Assembly (NCBI RefSeq): GCF_010499265.1
Contig: NZ_JAAGSC010000031.1
Coordinates: 186,001 to 250,000, forward strand
DNA: 64,000 bases
Direction: 5' to 3'
DNA from: Wenzhouxiangella limi
Lineage (GTDB): Bacteria > Pseudomonadota > Gammaproteobacteria > Xanthomonadales > Wenzhouxiangellaceae
Positions 1 through 9,195 of the stretch are shown here, piece by piece. A program made the position numbers and the translations under genes. The notes beneath the pieces were generated by a model. It made no database searches and had not been told where the DNA came from. It saw only the letters and a list, made by a program, of their open reading frames with translations. How positions within the stretch are numbered: the stretch's first letter is position 1; each line of letters starts with the position of its first letter.

Positions 1-140
1 AGGTTTTCGAGCAGAATCTTCAGGGAGTATGGCAGTCGCGCCACTGAAGGGTGTGCTTCGCCCAGTTTTTTAAGGCTGTAAAAAGCGTAGTGTTTGCCAG
101 CGGCATCAAAATAATCGCGGCAGCCAAGTTCGTCTCGCAT
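1..140 (-). CDS. acnA: aconitate hydratase AcnA, N-terminal fragment cut by the window edge
   Basis: Only the first 46 or so codons lie in the window, and the gene continues past base 1. The translation begins MRDELGCRDYFDA, then KHYAFYSLKKLGEAHPSV and RLPYSLKILLENL. This matches the AcnA/IRP-type aconitase N-terminus, in which a short sheet is followed by a conserved RLPYSL(K)xLLEN motif. The start is the ATG at 140-138, with a GGAGG ribosome binding site about eight bases upstream. Aconitase interconverts citrate and isocitrate in the TCA cycle, and it supplies the substrate of the isocitrate lyase encoded at 4840. It sits downstream of hflD on the same strand with about 100 bases between them, so it may have its own promoter. 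Identification rests on this short stretch only. Confidence 0.85.
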   Translation of the reverse strand, partial: MRDELGCRDYFDAAGKHYAFYSLKKLGEAHPSVARLPYSLKILLEN

Positions 141-242
141 GCGGGAAACCTCCAGAGTGTCGAGCGCCGGCCTTCGACGCCAGCGGAAAACCCCCGGATT
201 TTAACATGCGCCCCGTCCTCAACATCGGAAACAGCTTCAGCC

Positions 243-854
243 TCAGGCTGAGATCAGAGCCTCGGCCTGGCTGAGCATCTTTCGGCGCTGAAAAACCAGC
301 CGCCACTGGCGGCCACCGACCTGATGCCAAAGGAAAGCCGAGCGGACACCGGCCAGCAGCAGGGCGCGGACCAGGGCCACCTTTTCATCCTGCTTGAGGA
401 TTTCCGGTTTGCCGCTGATCGACAGCCTGAAATCCAGGGTCGAGACGTGTCTCTGGTAGACGTCGCCGAGCTGGCTGATGACGGATTCATCCAGCGCGTC
501 CTCGCTTTCGCGCCAGGCCGATTCAACCAGGCTGATGGCCTCCCCGAGCGCTTGCTGGCGGGCCTGGTCGCGCTGGATCCGGCGTCCGAGCTTGCCCATG
601 CCGAGCGCATAATTCAGGCTCACCAGGTTGTCCTGGGCGGCTCGCGAAGTGAACAGCTCAATCAGCACCCGCAGACCCATACGCACGCCGCCAAGGCCGT
701 CGTAGACGTCTTCGGCGGTCCTGGGGCTCAGATTGAAAATGCTGTCCAGACTGGCGCGTGCGGCTTGCTGGCTGCAGGTGCCCGAGGTGGCGATCTGGCG
801 GACCAGTTCACCGGCCTGCAGCATCCCGGCAAAGGCAATGGTGGCGTCTCTCAT
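243..854 (-). CDS. hflD: HflD family protein
   Basis: HflD is a peripheral inner-membrane protein. In E. coli it influences FtsH-dependent turnover of the phage lambda CII protein; its cellular role is otherwise poorly defined. The product is 203 residues, close to the usual size of about 210. It is predicted all-helical, with the family-like stretch SLNYALGMGKLGRRI at residues 79-93. The start chosen is the ATG at 854, which overlaps the mnmA stop codon in an ATGA. Longer reading upstream would lie inside mnmA and looks non-genuine. The mnmA-hflD order is a standard gammaproteobacterial arrangement and suggests translational coupling. In E. coli purB follows; here acnA follows instead. Confidence 0.9.
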   Translation of the reverse strand: MRDATIAFAGMLQAGELVRQIATSGTCSQQAARASLDSIFNLSPRTAEDVYDGLGGVRMGLRVLIELFTSRAAQDNLVSLNYALGMGKLGRRIQRDQARQQALGEAISLVESAWRESEDALDESVISQLGDVYQRHVSTLDFRLSISGKPEILKQDEKVALVRALLLAGVRSAFLWHQVGGRQWRLVFQRRKMLSQAEALISA

Positions 855-1999
855 GATTCGACCGCGTGCGGAAAGGAGGGCGATGGCATCCAGTCGGGGC
901 GCGGTGCGTTGCAGTGTTCTATCACGCCGCCCCCGAGGCAATGGTCGCCATCGTACAGCACGACCGACTGGCCCGGGGTGACCGCGCGCTGCGGCCGCGC
1001 GAAGCGCAGCTGCAGCTTCGACCCGGTGCATCGCTTGATGATGCAGGCCTGATCGGGCTGCCGATAGCGAACCTTGGCGGTCAGCCGGGTTCCGGCCGCG
1101 GGCGCTTTCCCATCGATCCAGGTCAGCTGTCCGGCGGTCAGTTCATCGGACATCAGCAGTCGGTGTTCCGATGCCTGAACCGCGCACAGCGCGTTTGCTG
1201 TCAGGTCCTTGGCCGCGACGTACCAGGCGCCTTCGGGAAAATCGCTCAGGCCGCCGATATCCAGGCCCTTGCGCTGGCCCAGGGTGTAGTGAATCAGACC
1301 CGAGTGTTGTCCGATCCGGGTACCGTCCTCGCTGCGAATCGGCCCGGGCTCGGAGCGCAAGTAACGATCGATGAAATCATCGAAACGGCGCTCGCCGATA
1401 AAGCAAATGCCGGTGGAATCCTTCTTTCTTGCCACCGGCAGGGCGGCTTTTTCGGCCAGTCTGCGAACTTCGCTTTTCTCCAGCTCGCCCAGCGGGAAGC
1501 GCGCCCGGGCCAGTTGTTCCTGGGTCAGCGCGTACAGGAAATAGCTCTGATCCTTGCCGGCATCGCGGCCTTTGAGCAGTGAGACCGAGCCGTCGGCATT
1601 GTCCCGCCTGCGCGCGTAGTGCCCGGTGGCGATTTCGGTGGCTCCGAGGTCCAGGGCGTGCTCGACGAACGCCTTGAACTTGATCTCGCGGTTGCAAAGA
1701 ACGTCAGGGTTGGGGGTGCGACCGGCGGCCAACTCGGCAAGAAAGTGCTCGAATACGCCTTCCCAGTACTCGGCAGAAAAATTGCGACCGTGGAACGGAA
1801 TGTCGAGCAGCGCACACACGGCCCGAGCGTCGGCGGCGTCGGCCTCGGCGCTGCAGCCCGAGTCGGGATCGTCCTCTTCCCAGTTTTTCATGAACATGCC
1901 GGCGATAGCATGGCCCTGCTGGCGCAGCAGCCAGGCCGTGGTTGCAGAATCCACGCCGCCGGACAGGGCGACCATGATGTCGGGGGCTGTTTTCTTCAT
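851..1999 (-). CDS. mnmA: tRNA-specific 2-thiouridylase MnmA
   Basis: MnmA thiolates U34 of Lys, Glu and Gln tRNAs using ATP and persulfide sulfur relayed by the Tus proteins. The 382-residue product has the PP-loop ATP pyrophosphatase motif SGGVDS at residues 13-18. The catalytic cysteine is Cys102 in VLCNREIKFK, and the second, persulfide-bearing cysteine is Cys199 in STGICFIGERRF. A C-terminal beta-barrel region follows from about residue 290. Length and motifs are normal. The start ATG at 1999 has no strong Shine-Dalgarno sequence. The gene overlaps hflD by four bases downstream and probably forms an operon with it. The LysR gene ends about 100 bases upstream on the same strand. Confidence 0.96.
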   Translation of the reverse strand: MKKTAPDIMVALSGGVDSATTAWLLRQQGHAIAGMFMKNWEEDDPDSGCSAEADAADARAVCALLDIPFHGRNFSAEYWEGVFEHFLAELAAGRTPNPDVLCNREIKFKAFVEHALDLGATEIATGHYARRRDNADGSVSLLKGRDAGKDQSYFLYALTQEQLARARFPLGELEKSEVRRLAEKAALPVARKKDSTGICFIGERRFDDFIDRYLRSEPGPIRSEDGTRIGQHSGLIHYTLGQRKGLDIGGLSDFPEGAWYVAAKDLTANALCAVQASEHRLLMSDELTAGQLTWIDGKAPAAGTRLTAKVRYRQPDQACIIKRCTGSKLQLRFARPQRAVTPGQSVVLYDGDHCLGGGVIEHCNAPRPDWMPSPSFPHAVES

Positions 2000-2102
2000 G
2001 GCTGCTTAGATGGGGACGGGGATGGTGTAAGGGAACCGCAGTCCAGGGCAGATAAATGAGTGAGATTCCATACTCTCGAACAAACCCCTGGTTGCAAGTT
2101 CC

Positions 2103-3050
2103 TTATCCCCGGTCATCCCCCTCGATTTGCGGCGGCTCCTTTTCCGCCTCGTACGAAAACAGCTCCGGACTCATCAGGTCGATGAACCGCTCTGCCTGCG
2201 GTGAGAGGTAGGCGCCGCGACGCATCACCACCCCGTAGGAACGACGCGGAAAGAACTCGCTCATGTCGCGGATCAGCAGCCGCTGGCGGTCGGCGTCAGT
2301 GATACAGATGCTGGTGACGATGGAAATGCCCATGCCCTGGGCGACATAGCGCTTGATGACCTCCCATCCGCCGACTTCCAGAGCCACGCGGAATGGCAGT
2401 CGGTGCTTGCGAAACACCATGTCGACCATCTGGAACGTCGTCAGTCGGCGCGGCGGCAGGATCAGCCCATGCGGACTGATGTCGGCCAGCCGGATCTCGC
2501 GGCGACGCGCCAGCGGATGGTCCGGGCTCATGATCAGGACCGGATTGAAGTGATAGATCGGCTGATAATCGATATCGGCCGGTACGTCGAGCATCGAGCC
2601 GACGGCAAAATCGACCCGGTCCTCGCGGATCATGCCCAGCCCGTTGGCGCCCGTGACGTTGTGCAGATGAACGTATATGCCGGGATGTTGGCGCCGGAAC
2701 CGCATCATCAGCGAGGGCAGCAAGTGCATGATGGTGGATTCGCCGGCTGCGATACGGACCTCGCCGCTTTCCAGCGAGCCATAGCGACGGGCGAACTCGT
2801 CGGGCAGGGCGTCGATGCGGTTGACCAGCGGTCGCGCCATTTCCAGAAGCGCCTTGCCGGCCGGAGTCAACTGGAGACGCGGGCCGTGGCGGCTGAACAG
2901 CGTCTGGCCGAGTTCATCTTCCAGGGCACGGATTTGCTGGCTGACCGAAGGCTGGCTGAGAAACAGGGTTTCGGCCGCCGACGAGACGCTGCCGGAACGG
3001 GCAGTCTGAATGAAGGCGCGCAGGTGCTTGAGCAAGTTGCCTTTATACAC
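2103..3050 (-). CDS. LysR-family transcriptional regulator divergent from aceBA
   Basis: This 315-residue protein has the LysR layout. A winged helix-turn-helix occupies about residues 5-65 (AFIQTARSGSVSSAAETLF, then LSQPSVSQQIRALEDELG), and a two-lobed effector-binding domain spans about 90-300. It is divergently placed from aceB across an AT-rich, palindrome-containing gap of 115 bases. This is the classic arrangement for a LysR protein that controls its neighbour, so I infer that it regulates the glyoxylate shunt and possibly itself. The ligand is unknown. The start used is a GTG at 3050 with little ribosome-binding sequence; a TTG start at about 3035 is possible. E. coli uses IclR, not a LysR protein, for aceBAK, so this circuit would differ. 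Confidence 0.85.
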   Translation of the reverse strand: MYKGNLLKHLRAFIQTARSGSVSSAAETLFLSQPSVSQQIRALEDELGQTLFSRHGPRLQLTPAGKALLEMARPLVNRIDALPDEFARRYGSLESGEVRIAAGESTIMHLLPSLMMRFRRQHPGIYVHLHNVTGANGLGMIREDRVDFAVGSMLDVPADIDYQPIYHFNPVLIMSPDHPLARRREIRLADISPHGLILPPRRLTTFQMVDMVFRKHRLPFRVALEVGGWEVIKRYVAQGMGISIVTSICITDADRQRLLIRDMSEFFPRRSYGVVMRRGAYLSPQAERFIDLMSPELFSYEAEKEPPQIEGDDRG

Positions 3051-3065
3051 GGCGACTTTTTTGTA

Positions 3066-3108
3066 TTGGTAAATTGGATAATTTAAATCAAAAGATTTAA
3101 TTTGCCAA
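3066..3108. promoter_or_regulatory. nested inverted repeats in the LysR-aceB intergenic region (candidate operator and aceB promoter)
   Basis: Two palindromes are visible. The inner one is TTAAATC (3083-3089), AAAA, GATTTAA (3094-3100). The outer one is TTGGTAAATT (3066-3075) against AATTTGCCAA (3099-3108), with one mismatch. A plausible aceB -10, TTTAAT at 3096-3101, lies sixteen bases after a weak -35, TTGGAT at 3074-3079. The operator would then overlap the promoter. That the LysR protein binds here is inference from position. Confidence 0.5.
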
Positions 3109-3165
3109 ATACTGGTGCCCCCTCTAGGCTCCCGCTGTCAGCCATACGCCCGCGAAGGGGGCTTT

Positions 3166-4794
3166 ATGAACCAGTCTTCACAGCAACATCCTTCCGACAG
3201 CCTGCGCGCTGATGCCCCCGAAGTCGAACTGGTCGCGTCTCTGCCCGAGGCCGCCCGGCCGCTGTTTTCTCAGGCCATGCTGAACCTGCTCGGTGAGCTC
3301 GGCCGGCGTTATCGGCCCCGTGTCGATGCCTTGCTTGAGCAACGCGAGCAGCGTCAGCAACGTTTCAACGCCGGAGAAAGCCCCGATTTCGATCCGTCCA
3401 CGGCGTCACTACGCGAGGATGACTGGACGGTGGCGCCGATTCCTGCAGACCTGCGCGATCGCCGGGTGGAAATCACCGGCCCCGTGGACCGAAAGATGAT
3501 CATCAACGCGCTCAATTCGGGCGCGCGGGTTTTCATGGCTGACTTTGAGGATTCATCGACCCCGACCTGGGGCAACATGGTCGACGGACAGGTCAACCTG
3601 TTCGATGCCGTTCGGCGCACCATCAGCCTGACCCAGGCCGACGGCAAGCACTACGAGCTCAAGCAGGACCCGGCGGTGCTGATCGTCCGACCGCGCGGCT
3701 GGCATCTGGATGAGAAGCACGTGCTGGTGGACGGCCGGCCGATTGCTGGTGGCATCTTCGACGCGGCGGTTTACCTGTTTAACAACGCCCAGGCGCTGTT
3801 GCAGCAGGGCAGCGGTCCCTACCTGTACCTGCCCAAGCTTGAGCACTGGCGCGAGGCTGAACTGTGGGAGTCGGTGCTGACCGATATTGAAAAAGCGCTG
3901 CAGATCGAGCCGGGCACGATCAAGGTCACGGTGCTGATCGAAACCCTGCCCGCGGTATTCCAGATGGACGAAATCCTGCACGCACTCAAGAGCCGGATCG
4001 TCGGTCTTAACTGCGGCCGATGGGATTATATTTTCAGTTATATCAAGTGCTTCCAGAAACATTCTGATAAAGTGCTTCCTGATCGTGCTCAGGTCACCAT
4101 GAAGGTGCCTTTCCTGAGCGCCTACTCGCAGTTGCTGATCAAGACCTGCCATCGCCGGGGTGCATTCGCCATGGGCGGCATGGCGGCGCAGATTCCGATC
4201 AAGGGCGATGAGGCGGCCAACGAGGCGGCACTCCAGAAAGTTCGCGAAGACAAGGAACGCGAGGCCGGCAACGGTCACGACGGCACCTGGGTTGCGCACC
4301 CGGGGCTGATTCCCGTTGCCATGGAGATTTTCGACCGACACCTGGACGGTCCGAACCAGCTTGCCGTCAAACGCGAGGACGTGCAGGTGAGCGCCGATGA
4401 ACTCGTTGCTCCCTGTACCGGCAGTATTACCGAGGCCGGCTTGCGCGGCAATCTGAACGTCGCCATTCGCTACATGGCGTCCTGGCTGGACGGTCAGGGG
4501 TGTGTGCCCATCAATCATCTGATGGAAGATGCGGCAACCGCGGAAATCGCCCGCGCCCAGGTCTGGCAGTGGATCCGGCATCCGGCCGGCCGGCTTGATG
4601 ACGGGCGCGATATCGACCTGCCGCTGGTGCGTGGCTGGCAGGCCGAGGAACTGGAACGGATCCGTGAAGATGTGGGGGATCAGGTCTTTTCGGCAGGACA
4701 GTTCCAGGCCGCCGCGGACCTGATCACCGAGGTCACCGAAAACGATGAATTCATACCGTTTCTGACGCTGCCGGGCTACGACCGGCTGGACTGA
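3166..4794 (+). CDS. aceB: malate synthase A
   Basis: AceB condenses glyoxylate with acetyl-CoA to give malate, the second step of the glyoxylate shunt, allowing growth on acetate or fatty acids. The product is 542 residues, typical for the A isoform (E. coli has 533). Visible family motifs are MADFEDSSTPTWGN at about residue 124 and GLNCGRWDYIFSYIKCF at about residue 280, which hold the metal- and glyoxylate-binding acidic residues and arginine. The ATG at 3166 is chosen because AAGGGGGC lies just before it; an upstream in-frame extension lacks family similarity. aceA follows 45 bases downstream. The divergent LysR gene is the likely regulator. Confidence 0.96.
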   Translation: MNQSSQQHPSDSLRADAPEVELVASLPEAARPLFSQAMLNLLGELGRRYRPRVDALLEQREQRQQRFNAGESPDFDPSTASLREDDWTVAPIPADLRDRRVEITGPVDRKMIINALNSGARVFMADFEDSSTPTWGNMVDGQVNLFDAVRRTISLTQADGKHYELKQDPAVLIVRPRGWHLDEKHVLVDGRPIAGGIFDAAVYLFNNAQALLQQGSGPYLYLPKLEHWREAELWESVLTDIEKALQIEPGTIKVTVLIETLPAVFQMDEILHALKSRIVGLNCGRWDYIFSYIKCFQKHSDKVLPDRAQVTMKVPFLSAYSQLLIKTCHRRGAFAMGGMAAQIPIKGDEAANEAALQKVREDKEREAGNGHDGTWVAHPGLIPVAMEIFDRHLDGPNQLAVKREDVQVSADELVAPCTGSITEAGLRGNLNVAIRYMASWLDGQGCVPINHLMEDAATAEIARAQVWQWIRHPAGRLDDGRDIDLPLVRGWQAEELERIREDVGDQVFSAGQFQAAADLITEVTENDEFIPFLTLPGYDRLD

Positions 4795-4839
4795 AACCTT
4801 CTACTCAATACCGCAACTGCTAATGGGAGCACCAAACCG

Positions 4840-6123
4840 ATGACGGACGTCAACAGCATCATCGCCATGGAAAAGGAATGGCTGGAAAACCCGCGCTGGA
4901 AAGGCGTAGAGCGGCCGTACGACGCGGCCGAAGTGATGCGCCTGCGAGGCAGCGTGACGATCGAATACACGCTGGCGCGCATGGGGGCCGAAAAACTCTG
5001 GCGACTGATGCACGAGGAAGATTATGTCAACGCGTTGGGTGCGCTGACCGGCAATCAGGCGATGCAGCAGGTCCGTGCCGGCCTGAAGGCCATTTACCTG
5101 TCCGGCTGGCAGGTCGCCGCCGACGCCAACCTGGCCGGGCAGATGTATCCCGACCAGTCGCTCTACCCGGCTGATTCGGTGCCCGCGGTGGTCAAGCGGA
5201 TCAATAACACCTTCCAGCGCGCCGACCAGATTCAGAGTAGCGAAGGCAAGGGCGACATCGACTGGTTCGCGCCCATCGTGGCCGATGCCGAGGCCGGCTT
5301 CGGCGGCGTTCTCAACGCCCACGAACTGATGAAAGGCATGATCGAGGCGGGCGCAGCCGGCGTTCATTTCGAAGACCAGCTGGCCTCTGCCAAAAAGTGT
5401 GGCCACATGGGCGGGAAGGTGCTGGTGCCAACGCAGGAGGCCGTGCAGAAACTGGTCGCCGCGCGGCTGGCCGCCGACATCTGCAATGCGCCAACCATCA
5501 TCGTGGCCCGCACCGACGCCATGGGCGCCAACCTGCTGACCTCCGACATCGACCCCCGCGACCATGAATTCCTGACCGGGGACCGCACGGTCGAAGGGTT
5601 TTACCGCGTCAATCAGGGCCTGGAGCAGGCGATTTCGCGTGGCCTGGCCTATGCCCCCTACGCCGACCTGGTCTGGTGCGAGACCTCGACGCCGAGCCTG
5701 GAGCAGGCCAAGGCCTTCGCCGAGGCCATTCGGGCTGAATATCCGGACCAGATGCTGGCCTACAACTGCTCGCCCAGCTTCAACTGGAAAAAGAACCTGT
5801 CGGAAACCGATATCGCCCGCTTCCAGCGCGAACTCGGCGCCATGGGCTACAAGTTCCAGTTCATCACCCTGGCCGGTTTTCACGCCCTCAATCACTCCAT
5901 GTTCCAGCTCGCGCGCGGCTACAAGGCCCGCCAGATGGAGGCCTACGTGGAGCTGCAGGAAGCCGAGTTTGCCGCCGAAGACCAGGGCTACACCGCCACG
6001 CGTCACCAGCGCGAGGTCGGTACCGGGTATTTTGACCAGCTGACCCAGGCCATCAGTTCGGGTCAGTCCTCGCTTGGCGCGCTGACGGGTTCGACCGAGG
6101 AAGAGCAGTTCGACGAGGATTGA
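4840..6123 (+). CDS. aceA: isocitrate lyase
   Basis: Isocitrate lyase splits isocitrate into succinate and glyoxylate, the committed step of the glyoxylate shunt. The 427-residue product carries the active-site signature KKCGH at residues 185-189, with the catalytic Cys187. It also has the upstream substrate and metal region [15 protein letters not shown]. Length agrees with the short bacterial form (about 430). The ATG at 4840 is preceded by GGGAG. It is co-directional with aceB and separated by 45 bases, so the two are probably cotranscribed. No aceK (isocitrate dehydrogenase kinase/phosphatase) follows; clpS comes next. Control of carbon flow at isocitrate must therefore be encoded elsewhere or work differently. 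Confidence 0.97.
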   Translation: MTDVNSIIAMEKEWLENPRWKGVERPYDAAEVMRLRGSVTIEYTLARMGAEKLWRLMHEEDYVNALGALTGNQAMQQVRAGLKAIYLSGWQVAADANLAGQMYPDQSLYPADSVPAVVKRINNTFQRADQIQSSEGKGDIDWFAPIVADAEAGFGGVLNAHELMKGMIEAGAAGVHFEDQLASAKKCGHMGGKVLVPTQEAVQKLVAARLAADICNAPTIIVARTDAMGANLLTSDIDPRDHEFLTGDRTVEGFYRVNQGLEQAISRGLAYAPYADLVWCETSTPSLEQAKAFAEAIRAEYPDQMLAYNCSPSFNWKKNLSETDIARFQRELGAMGYKFQFITLAGFHALNHSMFQLARGYKARQMEAYVELQEAEFAAEDQGYTATRHQREVGTGYFDQLTQAISSGQSSLGALTGSTEEEQFDED

Positions 6124-6193
6124 GCTTGCTTGAAAATTCACCCCACCTGCCGCAGTATGGAGTCCATGTTTTCAACCCCTGCCGCGGCAGATC

Positions 6194-6529
6194 ATGAGTG
6201 AAGAAGAAAACCATGAATCCGGCTCCGAGGGAGCCGGCCTAGCGCTGGACGAGGCGCGGCCGAAGCTGCGCAAACCCCCGTTGTACAAGGTCGTCATTCT
6301 CAATGACGACTACACGCCGATGGAGTTTGTGATCGAAGTGCTCAAGCGCTTCTTCGGGCTCTCCCACGACAAGGCGACCAGCATCATGCTGCATGTCCAC
6401 ACGCGCGGACGCGGCGTGGCGGGCGTCTATACCTATGAAATCGCAGAAACCAAGGTCATCCTGGTGAACGAATGCGCGCGTGAACACGAGCATCCGCTGC
6501 AGTGTACGCTGGAAGAATCCGAAAACTAG
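6194..6529 (+). CDS. clpS: ATP-dependent Clp protease adaptor ClpS
   Basis: ClpS is the N-recognin that delivers N-end-rule substrates to ClpAP. The 111-residue product has an acidic, flexible N-terminal tail of about 30 residues, then the ClpS core. The core begins [19 protein letters not shown], with the conserved NDD(Y/F)TPM motif that forms the N-degron pocket. The start at 6194 gives [13 protein letters not shown]. clpA starts 36 bases after its stop, the standard clpS-clpA pair. ClpP is not in the window and is normally encoded elsewhere with clpX. Confidence 0.96.
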   Translation: MSEEENHESGSEGAGLALDEARPKLRKPPLYKVVILNDDYTPMEFVIEVLKRFFGLSHDKATSIMLHVHTRGRGVAGVYTYEIAETKVILVNECAREHEHPLQCTLEESEN

Positions 6530-6565
6530 TCCGAAATCCGCCCCGACCTAAAAGGCGTAGTCATC

Positions 6566-8860
6566 ATGTTCAGCAAGGATCTTGAACTTTCCATTTCCCA
6601 GGCCTACAACACGGCCCGCAGCAAGCGCCATGAATTCCTGACCGTGGAACATCTGCTGCTGGCGTTGCTGGACAACCCCTCGGCGCGTGAGGTATTCGAC
6701 GCCTGCGGCGTTGACATGCGGCGGCTGGGCTACGAACTCGACCAGGTGCTCGAAGAGACCATTCCGGTGCTGTCGGCCGGCGATCAGCGCGACACCCAGC
6801 CCACGGTCGGCTTCCAGCGCGTTCTGCAGCGCGCGCTCTATCACGTGCAGTCGGCAGAGCGCAAGGAGGTGCTGGGCGCCAATGTGCTGGTCGCCATTTT
6901 TGGCGAAAAGGATTCGCACGCCGTTTACCTGATGGGCAAGCAGGACCTGGCGCGCCTGGACGTCGTCAATTTCATTTCCCACGGCATCGCCAAGGGCGAA
7001 GCGGCGAGTGCGCCGGACGCGGCGGCCGAGTCGGCCGCCCAGGCCGGGCGCGGCGAGGAACAGGACAAGTCCGCCCTGGCGTCCTATGCCACCAACCTCA
7101 ACGAGCGTGCCCGGGCTGACCGGATCGACCCGCTGATCGGACGCGCCCTGGAAGTCGAGCGCACCATCCAGATCCTGTGCCGTCGGCGCAAGAACAATCC
7201 GCTCTACGTCGGCGAGTCGGGGGTCGGCAAGACCGCGCTGGCCGAAGGGCTTGCCCGCCGGATCGTGGAAGAGGAAGTCCCGGAAATATTGCTGGATGCC
7301 GAGATCTGGGCGCTGGATCTGGGCTCGCTGCTGGCGGGCACCAAGTACCGCGGTGATTTCGAGAAGCGGCTCAAGGCCGTGCTGGCCGAGCTCAAGGAGC
7401 GCCCGAAGTCGGTGCTGTTCATCGATGAAATTCATACCATCATCGGCGCCGGCGCGGCCTCCGGCGGTGTGATGGACGCGTCGAATCTGATCAAGCCGGT
7501 GCTGGCCAATGGTGAACTACGCTGCATCGGCTCGACGACTTTCGAGGAATACCGCGGCGTGTTTGAAAAGGACCGGGCGCTGGCCCGGCGCTTCCAGAAG
7601 ATCGATATCGTCGAACCCTCGGTGGGCGAGACGGTCGAGATTCTCAACGGCCTCAAGCACCGGTTCGAAGAACACCACGGCGTCACCTACGCGATCGAGG
7701 CGCTGGATGCGGCAGCCCGACTGTCGGCCCGACACATCAATGATCGCCACCTGCCCGACAAGGCGATCGACGTGATCGACGAGGCGGGCGCGCGCGAGCG
7801 TCTCAAGCCGGCCGAGGAGCGGGCCGAGGTGATTACCGTGGAAGCCATCGAGGACGTGGTCGCCCGAATGGCGCGGATTCCGCCGAGACAGGTCTCGCGC
7901 TCGGATCGGGATGCGCTCAAAACGCTCGAGCGCGACCTGAAAATGGTGGTGTTCGGTCAGGACGAGGCGATTACGACGCTGTCGGCCGCCATCAAGATGT
8001 CGCGATCAGGCCTGGGCGATTCCGATCGGCCGATCGGCAGCTTCCTGTTCGCCGGCCCCACCGGTGTCGGCAAGACCGAGGTCACCCGCCAGCTGGCGCT
8101 GACCATGGGCATCGAGTTGATCCGCTTCGACATGTCGGAGTACATGGAGGCGCATACCGTCTCGCGGCTGGTGGGCGCCCCGCCGGGCTACGTCGGATTC
8201 GACCGCGGCGGTCTGTTGACCGAAGCCGTGACTCAGACGCCGCACGCCGTGCTGCTGCTCGATGAAATCGAAAAAGCGCATCCGGATGTCTACAACCTGC
8301 TGCTGCAGATCATGGATCACGGCAAGCTGACCGACGCCAACGGACGCTCGGCCGATTTCCGCAACGTGATCCTGGTGATGACGACCAACGCCGGCGCTGC
8401 ACTGGTCAACCGTCGCGGCATCGGGTTTACCCAGTCCGACCACAGTTCCGACGGCATGGAAGCCATCCGGCGGCAGTTCACGCCGGAATTCCGCAACCGC
8501 CTGGATGCGGTCATTCAGTTCCGTTCGCTGCCGCTGGAGATCATCCTCAAGGTCGTCGACAAGTTCCTGATGGACCTGGAAAACCAGCTCGCCGACAAGG
8601 GCGTGGGGCTGGACGTCAGCGGCCCGGCGCGCGAGTGGCTGGCCGAGCACGGCTTCGACGAGCAGATGGGTGCAAGACCCATGAAACGCGTGATTCAGGA
8701 TCACATCAAGCGGCCGCTGGCCGACGAACTGCTGTTCGGCCCGCTATCGGATCTGGGTGGTGAAGTGAAGGTTGACCTCAAGCCCGACGGCGAAGGCCTG
8801 GAGCTGGAAGTACAGACCGCCGAGCCGTGCCCGGAGGCGGCTGCCGAAGAAGACGGTTGA
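6566..8860 (+). CDS. clpA: ATP-dependent Clp protease ATP-binding subunit ClpA
   Basis: ClpA is a hexameric AAA+ unfoldase that feeds substrates into ClpP. The 764-residue protein starts with a double Clp N domain (about residues 1-145), where ClpS docks. The first ATPase module has Walker A GESGVGKT at about residue 216 and Walker B VLFIDEIHTIIGAG. The second has Walker A GPTGVGKTE at about residue 497 and Walker B AVLLLDEIEKAHPDVYN. A RGIGF-type segment near residue 615 corresponds to the ClpP-binding loop region. Length matches E. coli ClpA (758). It is the second gene of the clpS-clpA operon and converges on infA. Confidence 0.97.
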   Translation: MFSKDLELSISQAYNTARSKRHEFLTVEHLLLALLDNPSAREVFDACGVDMRRLGYELDQVLEETIPVLSAGDQRDTQPTVGFQRVLQRALYHVQSAERKEVLGANVLVAIFGEKDSHAVYLMGKQDLARLDVVNFISHGIAKGEAASAPDAAAESAAQAGRGEEQDKSALASYATNLNERARADRIDPLIGRALEVERTIQILCRRRKNNPLYVGESGVGKTALAEGLARRIVEEEVPEILLDAEIWALDLGSLLAGTKYRGDFEKRLKAVLAELKERPKSVLFIDEIHTIIGAGAASGGVMDASNLIKPVLANGELRCIGSTTFEEYRGVFEKDRALARRFQKIDIVEPSVGETVEILNGLKHRFEEHHGVTYAIEALDAAARLSARHINDRHLPDKAIDVIDEAGARERLKPAEERAEVITVEAIEDVVARMARIPPRQVSRSDRDALKTLERDLKMVVFGQDEAITTLSAAIKMSRSGLGDSDRPIGSFLFAGPTGVGKTEVTRQLALTMGIELIRFDMSEYMEAHTVSRLVGAPPGYVGFDRGGLLTEAVTQTPHAVLLLDEIEKAHPDVYNLLLQIMDHGKLTDANGRSADFRNVILVMTTNAGAALVNRRGIGFTQSDHSSDGMEAIRRQFTPEFRNRLDAVIQFRSLPLEIILKVVDKFLMDLENQLADKGVGLDVSGPAREWLAEHGFDEQMGARPMKRVIQDHIKRPLADELLFGPLSDLGGEVKVDLKPDGEGLELEVQTAEPCPEAAAEEDG

Positions 8861-8914
8861 AGACTGCTGCATGCCGGTTGGGCAGGGGCGACCCTGCTGA
8901 CCGGTGTGCGGGGG

Positions 8915-9133
8915 CTATTTCATGCGGTAAGTGATCCGCCCTTTGCTCAGATCGTACGGCGTCATCTCGACCTTGACCCGGTCGCCGGTAAGAATACGGA
9001 TGTAGTGCTTGCGCATGCGCCCCGAAATATGGGCGGTGATGATGTGGCCGTTGTCCAGTTCTACCCGGAACATGGTGTTGGGCAGGGTATCGAGTACCTT
9101 GCCTTCCATTTCAAGCTGGTCGTCTTTTGCCAT
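8915..9133 (-). CDS. infA: translation initiation factor IF-1
   Basis: IF-1 is a small OB-fold factor that occupies the ribosomal A site during initiation. The 72-residue product starts [19 protein letters not shown] and ends KGRITYRMK, which is the standard full length and composition. The start is the ATG at 9133-9131; longer in-frame reading upstream lacks family similarity. Finding infA beside clpA is a common gammaproteobacterial neighbourhood. The glycosyltransferase gene on the same strand ends 62 bases upstream, leaving room for an infA promoter. clpA ends 54 bases away, convergent; a GCAGGG/CCCTGC hairpin at 8882-8897 lies between them without a clear T-tract. Confidence 0.98.
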   Translation of the reverse strand: MAKDDQLEMEGKVLDTLPNTMFRVELDNGHIITAHISGRMRKHYIRILTGDRVKVEMTPYDLSKGRITYRMK

Positions 9134-9195
9134 GAAGTCTCCTGAGGTCGTTAAGGCCGCGTTATTGTGCCAGAAAAAGCGGCCTGTGCCGCTTC

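Noticed and set aside
8882-8897. GCAGGG/CCCTGC hairpin between clpA and infA as a terminator
   Set aside because: There is no T-tract on either strand and the stem is only six pairs.
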